Shown piece after piece: positions 1-12,418 of a stretch of 64,000 nt of DNA (positions are counted from its first letter, which is position 1; each line of letters begins with the position of its first letter). Source of the DNA: Codonopsis lanceolata (lineage: Eukaryota > Streptophyta > Magnoliopsida > Asterales > Campanulaceae). The position numbers were made by a program, and so were the translations under genes. The notes under the pieces are model-generated. The model did not search any database and had not been told where the DNA came from. It worked only from the letters and a program-made list of their open reading frames with translations. Location: contig CM028379.1 of NCBI GenBank assembly GCA_013146195.2, positions 63,247,631 through 63,311,630 on the forward strand, in the 5' to 3' direction.

Positions 1-2
1 GG

Positions 3-212
3 GTTCCAACATCTCAAGAATTTTTTTCTTTCAAAAAGCTTGTGTTGGTACTTATAAGCATGACTGTCACCCTTAGAACTTTTCAGAACCAGATTTTTTG
101 CAATTGTGCTGAAGGAACCACATATACATCAGTCATCACACAAATTTGCATTTCAGAGTTCATTAACAAGGAAGAGCACTTTGTGCAGGTCATTGCACCT
201 TTATTGGGATAG
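3..212 (+). other. Open frame entering from the window edge
   Basis: One frame stays open from base 3 to a TAG at 210-212 (about 69 codons) and could be the 3' end of an exon from a gene starting upstream. The translation contains Cys residues (FCNCAEGTT) and ends in VIAPLLG, but I recognise no family. No splice acceptor or start can be fixed. An open stretch of this length in AT-rich DNA could arise by chance, so this is a weak call. Confidence 0.18.
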
Positions 213-739
213 CTTGGCTACAACTGTTGGAGGATTTCAACTTCTTTATCTCAGATCGGTTTCACAATGTTCTTAGTGTCCTCGTTGTCGTTGTCTATTC
301 CAACAGTGTATGTATAGTTTAGTCAATTTTTGGAGATACTTGCTATCTGCGCGGCACATGTTTATGCAGTTACGTAATACTTTTGAAAGCTGTGAATTTT
401 TGAGAGATTGACTTCTATGAAGTTCCGTGACTTCAGAATCCATGATGTTGGAAGTTGCTTTTTTAGTTTTTTGTTATATGTAAATGTAATAACTAAATAT
501 CTTGATTTCTGGTAAAAATTATAGTCATCTCTTTCTTTACTTTTTTTTTTTTTTGCTATTCCTTGCACAATTTACAATTTGTATCACAATCACAAGTAAT
601 TTGAATTTCTAACAAAATAAGATTTTGCAATGCATTTCCTTCACCCAAAAAATGTAACTATGTAAGTATCATGTATCAAGTATGTAAGTGTAACAGCTCC
701 AGGAGTCCAGGACTAGGAGGACCAGTCAGGCAGTCACCA
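213..739. other. Intergenic DNA, nothing recognised
   Basis: AT-rich non-coding sequence with a run of T at about 541-555. Short open frames here have no family resemblance. Confidence 0.5.
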
Positions 740-1180
740 CCTCACCAGGTCTCACTTGGATCATCATTGGATGGATTGGTTGGAGACAAAATTTCTTTCT
801 TGGACGGGTTGGTCCGCCCCGCCCCACAACCCAGGTGGGTTGGGTTGGACCAATGAATTCTCAGTCCGCCATTTTACGGGTTGGTCCGCCCCGTTGGTCC
901 GTTTTGACGACTCTAGCCCAAACCCACCCACCTGCCCCTCCCCCAGTCCCTGGGCTCTGCCCAATCCCTCCCCCACCCCTCCCACCTCCCACACGGCCTA
1001 GGCCTCCCCCAATCCCTCCCTCACCCAACCCGCCTGCCCCTCACTCAGTCCCTCCCCCCCCCCCTCCCACACGGACCAAGCCTCCCCCAATCAGTCCCTC
1101 CCTCACCCAACCAACCTCCTGCCCTCCCCCAGCCCACCCAGCCTCCGCCACCATCTCTACCCAAAAAAAAATCATTTAAT
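740..1180. repeat. hAT-MITE-like fragment and C-rich low-complexity tract
   Basis: Bases 740-925 carry repeated GGTTGGTCCGCCCCG-type words and finish with GTTTTGACGACTCTA, close to the right terminus (ATTTTGACAGCTCTA) of the intact hAT-type MITE at 25959-26250. I see no matching left end or target duplication, so this is probably a degraded relative. From about 925 to 1160 the sequence becomes a CCCTCCCC/CCCAACC tract. Proline-rich translations here are composition artefacts. A small related patch lies at 1515-1555. Confidence 0.45.
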
Positions 1181-3430
1181 TAAAAACCAACTCCCACCCA
1201 CCGCTACCACTAATCTTGTTTTTTTTTTCATTTAATTATAAATTGAACAAATTGCAAATTGGTAAACTTTTTTCAAAAAGTGTTGTATTAAGTACCTATG
1301 ATAAGAGAAATGACACAAACTCGAACCTCAAACATATTTTTCTCAGAAGAAACCATTTGGTAAAATAACAGAACTGCCCCTTGTTGTGTCCAGGTTACGG
1401 TTCAACTTCAACAAGTGGTACCAGCACCTGGGTTCTCGTAATTATGTCTTGAAGAGAATACACATCACAGTTTATAAGAAAAATGAGCTAAAATACACAA
1501 GGAATAACAAAAGTAGGTCGGGTCCCGCCCCGCCCCACCCCTCAGATATTTGGGTTTCCAAAAATGTTGCACCCATCAAATGATCAGCAATTCAAACATC
1601 ACACCATTATTTGGCCATAGTTACTGGAAATGGAATCTCCACTTGCATGTTTACAATCCACCAGACTGGATGATATTGTCATATTCTAGTCTAACATGTA
1701 ATTTCACGCAATAATTGTCTTGAGAACAAGGAGTCAATGGGTTAAGTGCAGGGGCAATTCAAGGTTTATAGGCCGACCAGACCACTACGTCAGCCAAAAA
1801 ATCTCATCCATGATTAGATGTACCTAACAAGAATTGCCCTGCAAACGCAATCAAATGCTACGATCAAGGAAAGATAACCCTAGTTTAATAAATTGCGGAA
1901 AGTGCAACCACTTGGGCACTATCAGATAATGGTGGGGATTCTTGCCGACTCACTGTGCATACCAGACCAGCATACTGATTGATTGATACTTATGGATGTT
2001 ATTCTTTGTTTTATTCACTGTGCAAGTATACGTGTGATACCCTTTTGTCTACTATCTACCAAAAAAGGCAATCACGACGTTTGATAGCGACTTGTTGCGT
2101 AGCTAAAATGAGGATCCCCTGACAGAAAAATCTCTAGTCTATGGTCCCATTAGTCTTTGCTATGATACTTTCTGAGCAAAGCTTGTCTCACCCAACTTCT
2201 ATAACCACAATAATGGAAATATTGTGAGCCAGTTTGACAGTTGGGCAAATTTGTCAATGGCTGCCAAACTAGAATTACAGAACACCACAGTAGTCAAAGA
2301 AACATACTCTCTTAACAATAATTAGATACTAATCATGTAAACATTGATCAACTTGGAAAATGTTGCAATCACGTACCTCTATTCTTTTTCAGCTTTAAAC
2401 ATCCACCATATAAGTAATACCAAGTCCCATGTCCACCACCTATCTAATTAGGCTTCTGAAGAGTAGAATGTTCCCGCAGCATTAACAGAAAATAGAAGTA
2501 CAACTGTCACATATGTAACATGTAACGTTCACTCCCAGTGCAAAAGTCGAGAAGTCAAAATTGTTCCTAATCCCTAATATGCAATCCAATGATACTGAAA
2601 AGTGAAGGAAAGGAAGAACTGTGAGATAGCAATATCAGTTCGAAGCAATCAGTGTAAGACATCAGCAATACAATATTTAAGTCATCAAATAGCAACTTAA
2701 CCAAAGCCTGACCAACCAAAACCTTAAGCAATCATCAAACCACTTAACAGCACATGCACACACACGCACACCCAAACACCCATATACGCCCTCCTTTTTC
2801 TTACCGGATGATAATAAGCATTAGCCCCGCTAGTTACTCAACTGACGGAAGTGTATTTTGTAATTCATAACCTTTCCAGCTGACAAATTTCAGCAAAAAT
2901 CTTCTTCCATTGTCCAGCAATCATGCTGTGAGCCTGTGACCTCATCTTCACCAAATATCTCGTAAAAGAATCCATGACAGATGAAATGCTTGACTATTGG
3001 TGTTTGCAAAAAGTGGGCGCACGTTAGAATTTGACTGTGAGCATATATCTTTGCTATCTTAAATCCTTCCACTGCTCAGTTACTCAGTAGTTCGCTGCAC
3101 TCAAAGTGCATAATTTCGTCTGATGCCAGGGTGAAATGACAGGAATTTGTATAGTTCGTAACTGAACCTATCTTGATGAACCTCGTTCAAGAGCAACGGG
3201 TAAAGTGTATATTAACAAAGCATGCAACCGAATCCAAGTAAACCCTAACGTGAATGGGAAACATACTAACCACCAACTTGTGGGTCTCCTCAACACAACC
3301 ACGTGGCATAAGCTTGACAGAGAACATCCAACCATAATCTTGTATCTTTCTCTGTGTTTCTCTCTGTTCATATCTATCTCAAACCTTCTAGGAGCCAGTG
3401 CTTTCCTACTCATCCGTTCTGAGATCCTGT
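1181..3430. other. Upstream region of LAZY1, no gene found
   Basis: About 2.2 kb of AT-rich DNA without a convincing coding exon or repeat boundary. It contains a short CA-rich stretch near 2755-2775. It presumably includes the LAZY1 promoter, but no specific cis-element can be supported by eye. Confidence 0.4.
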
Positions 3431-3439
3431 TTTATAAAT
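3431..3439 (+). promoter_or_regulatory. Putative TATA box of LAZY1
   Basis: TTTATAAAT lies about 76-84 bases upstream of the LAZY1 start codon, a sensible distance for a plant TATA box with a short 5' UTR. Position and motif only; no transcript evidence. Confidence 0.4.
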
Positions 3440-3514
3440 TTCAACAACTCAAGTACATCTAGTTCCTTAGACAAACAACCGATCTATCATCAACTCCCTA
3501 AGATAAAGTTCAAG

Positions 3515-3746
3515 ATGAAGGTGAGTTCATATTCTTCTAACATTTGAGTTTTTAACGAATTCATCCTCTTAACTTCATGATTTTTCTGTCCTTTTGCAGT
3601 TACTAGGCTGGATGCACAGGAAATTAAGGCAAAACAGCATTGAGCCACTTAAAAAATTGACAATCGGTACTTCCATTGTCCTCACACATCTCTTCTAAAA
3701 GAAACAACCCTCTCTCTTTCTCTTTCTCTTTCTCTGTCTCTCCCTC

Positions 3747-3777
<31 letters not shown>

Positions 3778-5627
3778 ATTAGTTATTAGTTATGTTACCA
3801 CACAAATAATGACGCTCCTCACGAGCAAGTTCATTTTTACTTGTATAGAGAGCCACTAAGCTTGTGTCTCAGCCTAAGAGTACTCATAAGCAATTATTTT
3901 CTTCATTTTGGTTTCAAGGAATTCTTGTACTTGTTTTTCAGAACATCCGCAGCTTGATGCGCAACAATACTACCCAGAGCCAACCTACCACTCTGCGAAT
4001 TCGAGGCCGACTAGAACATGTCAAAAATCCTCCAATGGGCTCAAAGCCGACAGAGTGGAAGAGGACTTCGAAGAAGAAGCGTTTACCATGGTCCATGAGC
4101 TCTTTCATGGCTTTCTTGCAATTGGAACTCTTGGTGCAGAATCATTCATAATGGAACCCACAACACCAAAACTTACTACGTCTTTTGGAAATGTTACTGA
4201 GAAGGAAACAGAGGTAACAGAAAGCGACCTGAAACTTATAAATAACCAGCTAGAGCAATTCCTTGAAGCTGAAGGAAAGGAAATAGGTAACGAATCACCA
4301 GAAAGGAGCAGTCATGCTAGCATTATTACTCTTAGTAGCAAGAAGATTGAAGGTGTGGATGCCGAAGAGCATGGAAATATGGTGGCATGCCCACTCCAGG
4401 AATATCTTTTTGGTTCTTCACTAGAATTGCTCGATATCCCAGCAGACGTAAAGAGAGAAAAGGCATCACTTGGGAAACTCTTTGAGAAACATAGCATAGC
4501 TCACAAGCACGATATAGAAAAAATCCATGAAGGGTTAGAGGTTAGTGGCATCCATTTCATGAAGAAGATTCTAAAAAAGCTCCATTTCTCGTCAAGAAAA
4601 AGCACAACTTCTATTTGTGGAAATGCAACCGATTCTGGATCAACCAAGAGGAAAGTCCCTAAGGTAGGTCACTTGGTTGGACTTCTTGCAGTAATTAATC
4701 AAAGGCCAGTTTTTCAATTTATGATCAAAATAGTCTAATTCAGTAGAAAAGATAAAAGAAAAATTGGTCAATGTGGCCATGTCAAAGTCGCTTAACAAAT
4801 CATATGGGCAACAGCCAGAGTGCTCTGCCTCTTCACCAAAAGGATACCCATAAGGGGGATTCAAGTGGGTGTACATTTGCTGAGGCTGTTGCAGCCAGAA
4901 TACTCATATTGTGATGGACTGCAAAAGCTATCAGCAAAAAAGTCTTTAAAAAAAAAGCTCATTCTGCCAGGTAATAGCAAAAATCAACTATTTTCTGTTA
5001 GCTACTCAGCAATTCAATAGAATGGCCTACTGAAAGATTTTGGCCACTTAGAACTTTTGAGTGTAACTATTAAATCTAGAGGTAACCTTTGTCTATTATA
5101 AGAATCAAGATGAAACCTATCAAATAGAAGTCAAATGGTAGGCAATAATAGTATTATTTAGGCTTCTAGTTTCATTATTTGTGCGCAGTTACTTAGAGGT
5201 TTCCACAGAAAAATCCATCCTGAAACAGCCGAGACAAAGACCAAAAAGTCACAGAAGTATGAGACCAACACTTCCAATAATGGTGGCTATCATAATGAAG
5301 ATATGGCATTCGAGTATAATAACAACACTATGTTTCCGCACACAACCATGTTAAACAACAGAAATGCAAGCTTCAGAATGTCGCCCAGCCTCGGCAATTG
5401 CCAGTCAACTGGGAACGGGGAGTGTTGGATCACAACTGATGCGGACTGTAAGTAAAACATACTACTCTATTGTCAATTAAATAATTCCAGTAAAACCCCA
5501 ATTCATAACATCCAACTTTTTCTAAGTGGACTAGCTTGGAGTAAACTTGTAGCTGTAATCATAAGAGACACTGTTCAAGTTAACATTTTCTACTTCTTAC
5601 ACTGTAGTTTTGGTGCTGGAGCTGTAG
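3515..5627 (+). CDS. LAZY1: LAZY1-like gravitropism regulator (IGT family), five exons
   Basis: Exons 3515-3520, 3600-3666, 3942-4663, 5189-5447 and 5608-5627 join in frame (1074 nt, 357 residues, stop included in the last exon); all introns are GT-AG. The two-codon first exon (ATG AAG) followed by LLGWMHRKLRQNS gives the conserved LAZY1 N-terminus. Residues 80-89 read HGFLAIGTLG, the IGT signature. Exon 4 starts LLRGFHRKIHPE, and residues 344-357 are CWITTDADFLVLEL, the conserved C-terminal block with an EAR-like LxLxL-type tail split by the last intron. Length matches dicot LAZY1 proteins. In the known family LAZY1 acts in shoot gravitropism and branch angle through asymmetric auxin transport, at the plasma membrane and nucleus. 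It converges with the ABCI11-like gene. Nothing suggests it is broken. The family assignment is firm; function is inferred from the family. Confidence 0.93.
3713..3778. repeat. CT/TG microsatellite in LAZY1 intron 2
   Basis: A CTCTCTTT-type pyrimidine run is followed by TATATA and a (TG)n tract ending near 3778, inside the intron between LAZY1 exons 2 and 3. Confidence 0.8.
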
Positions 5628-5742
5628 AGGCAGAAGAAGCTCACAATGTTACTAAGTACTCATCTTTTTCAAGTAAGATGTATCCTATGAAGAGCATTAT
5701 TGTGTGCTGTATTGATAATATGAAGTAGTACCAGTAAAGATA

Positions 5743-5829
5743 GTTGCGAGTGGTGAAGTGCTGATGGAAAGACTGTTGTGAGTGATGAAGTGTTGATGGA
5801 AAGACTGTTGCGACTGATGAAGTGATGAC
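5743..5829 (+). repeat. Tandem 32-bp repeat downstream of LAZY1
   Basis: Two adjacent 32-bp units (5743-5774 and 5775-5806) begin GTTGYGAGTGRTGAAGTG and end GATGGAAAGACT; a partial third unit runs to about 5829. They start 115 bp after the stop codon, so they probably lie in the 3' UTR. Confidence 0.75.
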
Positions 5830-6366
5830 AAATTTTCCACCAAGAGAAGAATAAGATAGGAATCAGTCCTATCACCTTCAGTGTGAGATATATGTACTGG
5901 CCATGATTACTAAGCCTAAGTGTGTGGCCTACTTACTATGATGTTGTAAATAGTTGAAGTGTGAAGTTAATTTATCAACCATCATTTGTTCTTTCGGCAG
6001 ATAACCAGTATTCTATGCAATTAGTCACACAGACACTTAAGAGTTAAGTAATGGAACAACGTCCTTATGGGACTTTCTAACACACAATACCTATTACATG
6101 TTCACTCTACATCGTGGAATTGAGCCTCTAATTCAAAATCAATATCAATTGGACTAAATCACAAAGCACTGGACAACCTGAGTCAGTATTCTAGGAGCCG
6201 AGTTATTGTTCAAGTTTTCAGGTTATATTTTTCATTTCGGTTTGGAATTATTCCTCTATCATTACTGAATATTAAACATGGCAGTGGACATATTATGACC
6301 AGGTAAAGAACTAAAGCTTTGCAGTTATACCTCAGGTGAAGCAGAAGCATCATTGACTGATGTGGA

Positions 6367-6911
6367 TTAAACAGGTAAAGGTTCACCCTTGAGTACTCCA
6401 CCCATATCCATCCTCCAAGATTGATCAGTTAGAGTTGCTAACTCTCTGCAGGACACCAGTAGCATCATTAGAAGCAGAATGTTTTGGTTAATGCCAAAAA
6501 AAAAAAAAAAAAGATTAGCACAGGTGCACAAATTTATTGTTGAGCCCCTATCTACCAGATTAAGTTGTTAGATGAATTGGTAACTTAACATGGTATCAGA
6601 GTTTGGCAAGGTCGTGGATTCGAGTCATCCTGGTTGCATTTGTTACCCGATAGGGGTGTATATTGGAACCACGAAACCAAACCAAACCAAACGGTTTGGT
6701 TCGTTTTGGTACAAGACGGTTCGGTTTCATTTTCAAAAATTGAAAAACCCACCTGGTTTAGTTCACAGCTTTTGATATCTAACTAAACCGGACCGAACCA
6801 AACTAAACATATATATTTTTATTTATTTATAATTATAATATAACATATATATTATATAACATTTATTAACTATTCTGAGCCGTTGGATCATCATAATAAT
6901 TTAGGTTCTTG

Positions 6912-6986
<75 letters not shown>

Positions 6987-9900
6987 TTACTAAACCAAAC
7001 CAAATCTAGATTGTTAAAGGACTTTTTTTCTTCCATTGTGTGTGTTTATTTTAGAATTTGCATTGTTTTATTAATAATAATTTACTTTTAATAGGTTATT
7101 TTCTAATGTTTGATGTTAATTCCAAATTAAAATATTATTTTTATTGTTATTGTTAAAGTTGATTAAGTTGAGTAAAAAAAATTATACAAACCACAAAACT
7201 GAACTTAACCAAACCAAACCGAGTGGCTCAAAAAGGCTCGACTCGGATTTTTTGTAACCAATGGGGGGTGGATCTATTCTTGATTTTGGCTTAAACCAAA
7301 CCAAACCGAACATGTACATCCCTATTACCCGGAATATTGTGGGTGCATGTAGTCACTCTGTTTGGTTTGTGAAGCCCCTAGTGAGGTATGCTTGTGTATC
7401 TTTCCACGTGTGAATGGGTCACATGTGAGGGGGAGTGTTAAGCTTGATAGACATTGTTGATCCCCTATCTATCAGCTTAAGAAGTTAGATAAGTTGGTAC
7501 TAAACTTAACAGTAAGGTATATTTCCATCACTCTTCAAACAAAATGCAGCACTGGGCTACACACAACCAACAATATAACAAATAGGCGAATACAATTTTA
7601 ATTGACTTGCTTATTTCTAGCAAGGTTAACTTTCCTGAAAAACAAATAATGCTAGCACCGCTCATATGAAATATAGGCGTGTCCATGGGCTGCCTCTACA
7701 AAGTTGCTTGAATAAGCCCACTAATTGGGTCATTATCCATACATAGATTATACACTAGTCACAAGAATGTGGTCTTTTCCAACAAATGAATACCATTGAT
7801 GATTTTGACTTTCCAATAAATACTCAGCACAGGTAAAATGACGAAAGAAAATAATGCACTGCTCAGTAGTGATCAACGCAAAAGATCAATTCATGCTTGT
7901 GAATCTGCATTTATCCACCAAAAAGGACTAAAATAGCTCATAGATTATACAGTTGTCACAAGCATGTGCTCATTCTAACAAGTGAATACTATTGACGATT
8001 TAAGTTTCCAATAAATACTTCATGCTTGTGAATCCTCATCCACCAAAAGAGGACCAAAACAGCTCAAAGCACATGTCTTGTGATTCTAAAATATGATATC
8101 CCCTACATAAAGAATTGAATTAAATATATGATCACCATTGTCTCATCATAGTTTTGTTTCTCAAGTAACTTGAAGGGAAATGATAATTTTGTATATTATG
8201 AACTAAACAATCAAACAAAAACCATCGCCTTGTCTAAAACTCATTGTTATTAGCTGAATGCCTAAAAATGCAATTTAATGAAAAAGAAAGAAAAAAGAAA
8301 CAAGCAGCATAATTTGTAGCTGAAGAGTCTAGCAACAAAAACAAAAGATAAGTGACAAGCATTTAGAATTTACTAAAAACGAAAGAACAACAGAAATGCT
8401 TACTTTAGGTCATGGCTGACAACAAGTATAGTTAATTCTTTCTTAAGATTCTTTAACAGCTTTACAAGATCCGCACGTGCTTTCCAATCTAATGTTTGAG
8501 GGCAGAAAGTAACATCTTAGAGTATTTCAGCAGTTTGCAAGGGTACTTAATGAATAGATATGGATCAAGACAATCATAAAACGATTCAAAAAATGAAATT
8601 AAATTTCAAAAAAACAAGCAAGACATAAAAGGTATAACATATGCCTAAATGCTCCCATGAAAATCTATGTTCACATAAAATTATAACCAAAAAACAAAAG
8701 ACACAAATGTCAGATTGTGGGACAAACTTCGGATACTGTACTAGAGTTGTACGAAAAATTATAACTAAAAAACAAAAAATGCATTGGTTAAGAACAAACG
8801 AGGCTTCTTTATACCGAGGCCAGCAAGGGGCTCATCCAATACCAGCAGATCAGGAGTTTGGACCTGCATAAAGCAAATCATGGGTCAATACCTACCATAG
8901 ATAAAGTACACAAGCAACAAGCTGTGATTGTGTTAACATAAAAGTGAATATAAATGCGTAGATGTGGAGGTAAGTTTATGATAGAAATCCAAAATAAAAG
9001 GTTCTTACTAGCTGAATGGCTAGAGCAAGCCGGCGTTTATAGCCGCCACTTAAGGATTGGGGATCCTTATCCAAAGAAATTCCAGTCAGACCAACCTAAT
9101 AGTTTAAGCAACATCGTGATAGTGAAGACAGCTAATGGTGCCAGCCAATAGAAAAAAAACCAAAGGATAATTTAACTTGAGTTGAACATAATACTGAAGT
9201 AATAGCTCTTTCAAGTCTTGAAGCAAGAAACTCTCTTATTTGAAGGCCGCCCTTTTGTCTTGGCCACCCAAATGTAACTTCGTCAAAAATATTGTTTGCC
9301 ACAAAGTACCTGATCCGTAATATATCATCTTAGAAACATACAAAAGAGAATCATGAAGAATGAGTCGAGCAATGAGAGAAGTAAAGTGCATTGTAGAATT
9401 ATGTAAATATAGAGAAAATACAATATTTTTTATATTGCATTGTATTTTTCTAATATTATATTATATAGAGGAAATACAATATTAGAACTCATATGTAAAT
9501 GGAACTTGGCACACATAACTCTGAACAGAATGTGTCGATGTTTGGTAAGTTAGAACTGTGGAAGAAAGAAAGTAGAGTATATATGTTCAGAGATCACTCT
9601 ATAAGCAGAAAACAGTTACTTTGCCTAGGGAAACGCCAAAGAAAAACCAGAGAAAGGAGAGCCAAGAGCACATGACTGGAGGAGAATAGAAAATATATGC
9701 GCCAATTATATTCTTCCTAGACAAAATGAAATTAGAAATAGACGGTCGAAATGGAAGATCCTTGTCTACAGATGAAAACAAAAAATATTTCAAGAGATGC
9801 TAAAAGCTTAGGAGATTCTACACTGAAAGAATAATTAGTGCTTTATGAAAGTGTTATTATCTTTTGTACTTTCAAGTCTTAGCTTTGTAGCACAGTTCGC

Positions 9901-12065
9901 CTTGCCCTTCAGAGATGCTTGCTTTTACAAGGATTTGCCTTTTGCCTAGCCTCCGAGATGCAGGAGATTTCTTTGCAATACCTTGTGCATCCTTTTTCTA
10001 GTGAACTCCAATGTATATCCTTTTGCAGTTAATTTCAAACTCACATATGGATAGAAGGAAAAGGGGGAAAAGCAAGTGATCATAATGTTGCCTCACTGCT
10101 CACATAGACCAATAGAAAATAAAAATAAGTATAAGGCTTGTGACAAGTGAAACATCAGGGAAACAGTTGTTTCCTTACTTGAATACCTCTCAGGAAACTG
10201 AAAAACAATCCCAACTCTTTCTGAGGATAAAACTTCAGGAGGACTATTTGGCTCACCATCATCACCATATCTTTGAATGTAGATGGATCCAGATGTTGGT
10301 TTGGCGAGCCCTGCAATAAGCTGCATGAAAAAAGTAAGAAGATGCAATTACAACCCCAGATAAATTTGAAAACAAAAATTATAAATTACTAAAGGAAATG
10401 ACAATGATATCTAAAACAGAGTTTCAATAAAATAGACCAACCTGCAAAAGAGTAGTCTTCCCACTTCCACTCCGCCCGAAGATCAAGCCAAAACTGCAGC
10501 AAACAGAAGATGTCAAATGTCATACTACAAACGCAGAGGTACTCCTTCAATTATAAGCTCCATAAACTGAAACCTAAGAAGAGTTGGCCACTGGCGTTAT
10601 AGAATTGGAAGGCATTTCACAATTCATGAGCCCAACTCAGATTTCTAATAATATTGCAAATCATCCAACTCTCAATGCTATTGATTCCCGTGATGGCCAA
10701 ATAATAGATGAATAAGGAATGTTTAAGCAGGCATTTGGGCAGTAAGAGTTGATTAACTCGAAGAGCAACAAATGGGGGCTCTCATATCCTCGAGCTATTT
10801 AGATTAGTAAAAAGGAAAAATCAAACTAAAACATATGTACCTTTTTTCGGGAAGGGATAAATTAACTTCATTCAAAAGGTTGATCTGAGTCCCCGGAGGT
10901 CTATATTTGATATCCCTTATCTCAAAAAAAAAAAAACAAAACAAATTATAATGTTTCAGGAACTATGTCCAGTTTCACGTAAAAAGTTCTCAGAAGACGA
11001 GACAGAAACTTAGCAACAATACAAGGGACATAATAGGCTTAATAGCCACCACTCTGCTGAATATCAGAAACAGAAACCAATGCGGCAAGCAGCAAAAGAA
11101 GATACGAATTCTGAGCACTTACAAAACAAATTCTGAGCACTTACAAAAACCAAGGAAAGTATAATAGAGCTGATCACAGCCATTTCCCATTACAGAGGAT
11201 GATCTCGACACCGTATGGAGATAGGAGACCCTTTTACAACTAAGTTAGTTATTTAAGGGTACAGTTGTAATTGTAATGACATGGATAGTTTAGTCTTTAT
11301 GATAGATTAGTTTATTAGAAAGCAGTTACTGAGTTGTATTCGTTTTCTCCAATTCACATATATAGTGTATGGCTTTTGTACAGAAGAATCAATCAATCAA
11401 TCAATGGAGAAAATTTCCCAATTCGTTTCTTGATTCTCTCCAATTTTAGTTCCATTAACGGAAGTTTACAATAAAAGACATGAAGCAGTGTTTCATATCT
11501 TTAAAATTTGACCAATTACATAAAGTCCTTTACCCATAATCCTGTACTCCATAAGATAACATAATTGCTACCAATCAGCTTAACAACAAAAACATAGAAC
11601 AAAATGCCACATGCTTAAAAACACCTCGAGTTAGACATTTTTATATCTAACTCAATGAAGTCTCCTTTTCTCTGAACTTATAACAAAATCATCGTAATTC
11701 AATGCAATGCTAGCAATTGATATGTTTTAGGAAAGTATGAATGTTATACTCCTGCAATATCAATTTAAACGAAAATTAAGAGAAAATAGAAATTTTAAGA
11801 AAATAAATAGAGAGCTCTAGAGAGAGGAATTACTTCAAAACAGGAGTGGTGACAGGAGACTTTGAATATGTGAGTGGTTCTGGACTTGAGACTGTCACTA
11901 TAGAAAGATAAGGATCGATTAAATAAAACAATTGACTGGAATTGTACTGATAGAATTCTCAATGTATTAAGAGTCTTACGTGAAGTATTGAGGTTCGATG
12001 AACTCCGACGGCTTGACTGGTCTTCGAGAAAGTACGGTCGCCGGGGCGATTGAAAAGCTTGCCAT
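6367..12065 (-). CDS. ABCI11: Plastid ABC transporter ATPase, ABCI11/NAP14-like, ten exons
   Basis: Exons on the minus strand: 11980-12065, 11834-11897, 10841-10920, 10442-10493, 10187-10320, 9195-9309, 9009-9095, 8815-8863, 8404-8488, 6367-6445. All join in phase (831 nt, 276 residues) with GT-AG introns. A complete soluble nucleotide-binding domain is visible: Walker A GRSGSGKT (83-90), Q-loop FQFPER (134-139), signature LSGGYKRR (192-199), Walker B LLVLDEP (212-218) and H-loop His248 in VVSHDL. The Ser/Arg-rich start MASFSIAPATVLSRR looks like a chloroplast transit peptide. The length fits the non-intrinsic ABC proteins of subfamily I. In Arabidopsis this protein has been linked to plastid metal homeostasis; it has no membrane segments and would need a partner permease. 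The final intron (about 2 kb) is swollen by a TRIM-like element carrying a hAT MITE. An upstream in-frame ATG exists, but MASFS fits the transit peptide best. Confidence 0.93.
6533..7511 (+). mobile_element. TRIM-like miniature LTR retrotransposon in ABCI11 intron 9
   Basis: A terminal repeat at 7436-7511 (starting TGTTAAGC, ending CTTAACA) resembles 6533-6590, which lacks its 5' part. Right after the left repeat comes TGGTATCAGAG (6591-6601), the primer-binding site for initiator Met-tRNA. TGAGGGGGAG (7426-7435) just before the right repeat is a polypurine tract. Without the nested MITE (6651-7324) the element is only about 300 bp and non-coding, as in TRIMs. Strand is given for the retroelement, which is antisense to the host gene. 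Confidence 0.72.
6651..7324. mobile_element. hAT-type MITE nested in the TRIM
   Basis: It begins TAGGGGTGTATATTGG and ends GTACATCCCTA, so the termini are inverted. It is flanked by an 8-bp near-duplication, TTACCCGA (6643-6650) and TTACCCGG (7325-7332). The interior has repeated GGTTTGGTTYG/AACCAAACC words near both ends and a long (TA)n at about 6917-6982. No transposase. Terminus type and 8-bp duplication indicate the hAT superfamily. Confidence 0.82.
7744..8066. repeat. Direct duplication in ABCI11 intron 9
   Basis: Unit 1 (7744-7940) and unit 2 (7941-8066) both start TAGATTATACA and end AAYAGCTCA. Unit 2 lacks about 75 bp of the centre. They share the words CCAATAAATACT and TTCATGCTTGTGAATC. 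A head-to-tail duplication followed by deletion fits best. Confidence 0.75.
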
Positions 12066-12373
12066 TTCTCGCCCCCCTCTCTTTCTCACACACTCGCTCG
12101 CTGTGCGGGGCAAATTGGCAAAAAACGGAGACCGGAATGGAGACGTCTCGGGTTTGGATTCGGATCGGTTCAATGTTGGTTCCCCAATTTGATTTTCGTG
12201 CCCATAACCGCCCCATTTCCAGCTGGGGAATCAATTCACCCCCCAATATTCATTCCCTAGGGCTAACGGTTAATCGGGAAACAAGTCAAATTAACAGAGT
12301 ATTTTGGTTCAAAGAAATACTATTTAATCAAGTTCATAAAAAAGATACTATTTCTACTTAAAACTAATTTTAA

Positions 12374-12418
<45 letters not shown>

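Noticed and set aside
835..1179. 114-codon proline-rich open frame
   Set aside because: It reads through a C-rich simple tract; no domain, no splice or start context.
2890..3413. Short frames on both strands upstream of LAZY1
   Set aside because: No homology, overlapping on both strands, no conserved start or splice pattern.
9401..9500. AT-rich foldback in an ABCI11 intron (AATACAATATT words)
   Set aside because: Weak self-complementarity expected in such AT-rich DNA; no target duplication.
11205..11480. Possible solo LTR in ABCI11 intron 2
   Set aside because: ATATATAGTGTATGG and (AATC)n look like an LTR R/U5 region, but no TG...CA ends with a target duplication could be set.
12379..12412. 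(TA)n as a promoter element
   Set aside because: Simple repeat over 300 bp upstream of the ABCI11 start; no spacing or orientation supports a TATA role.
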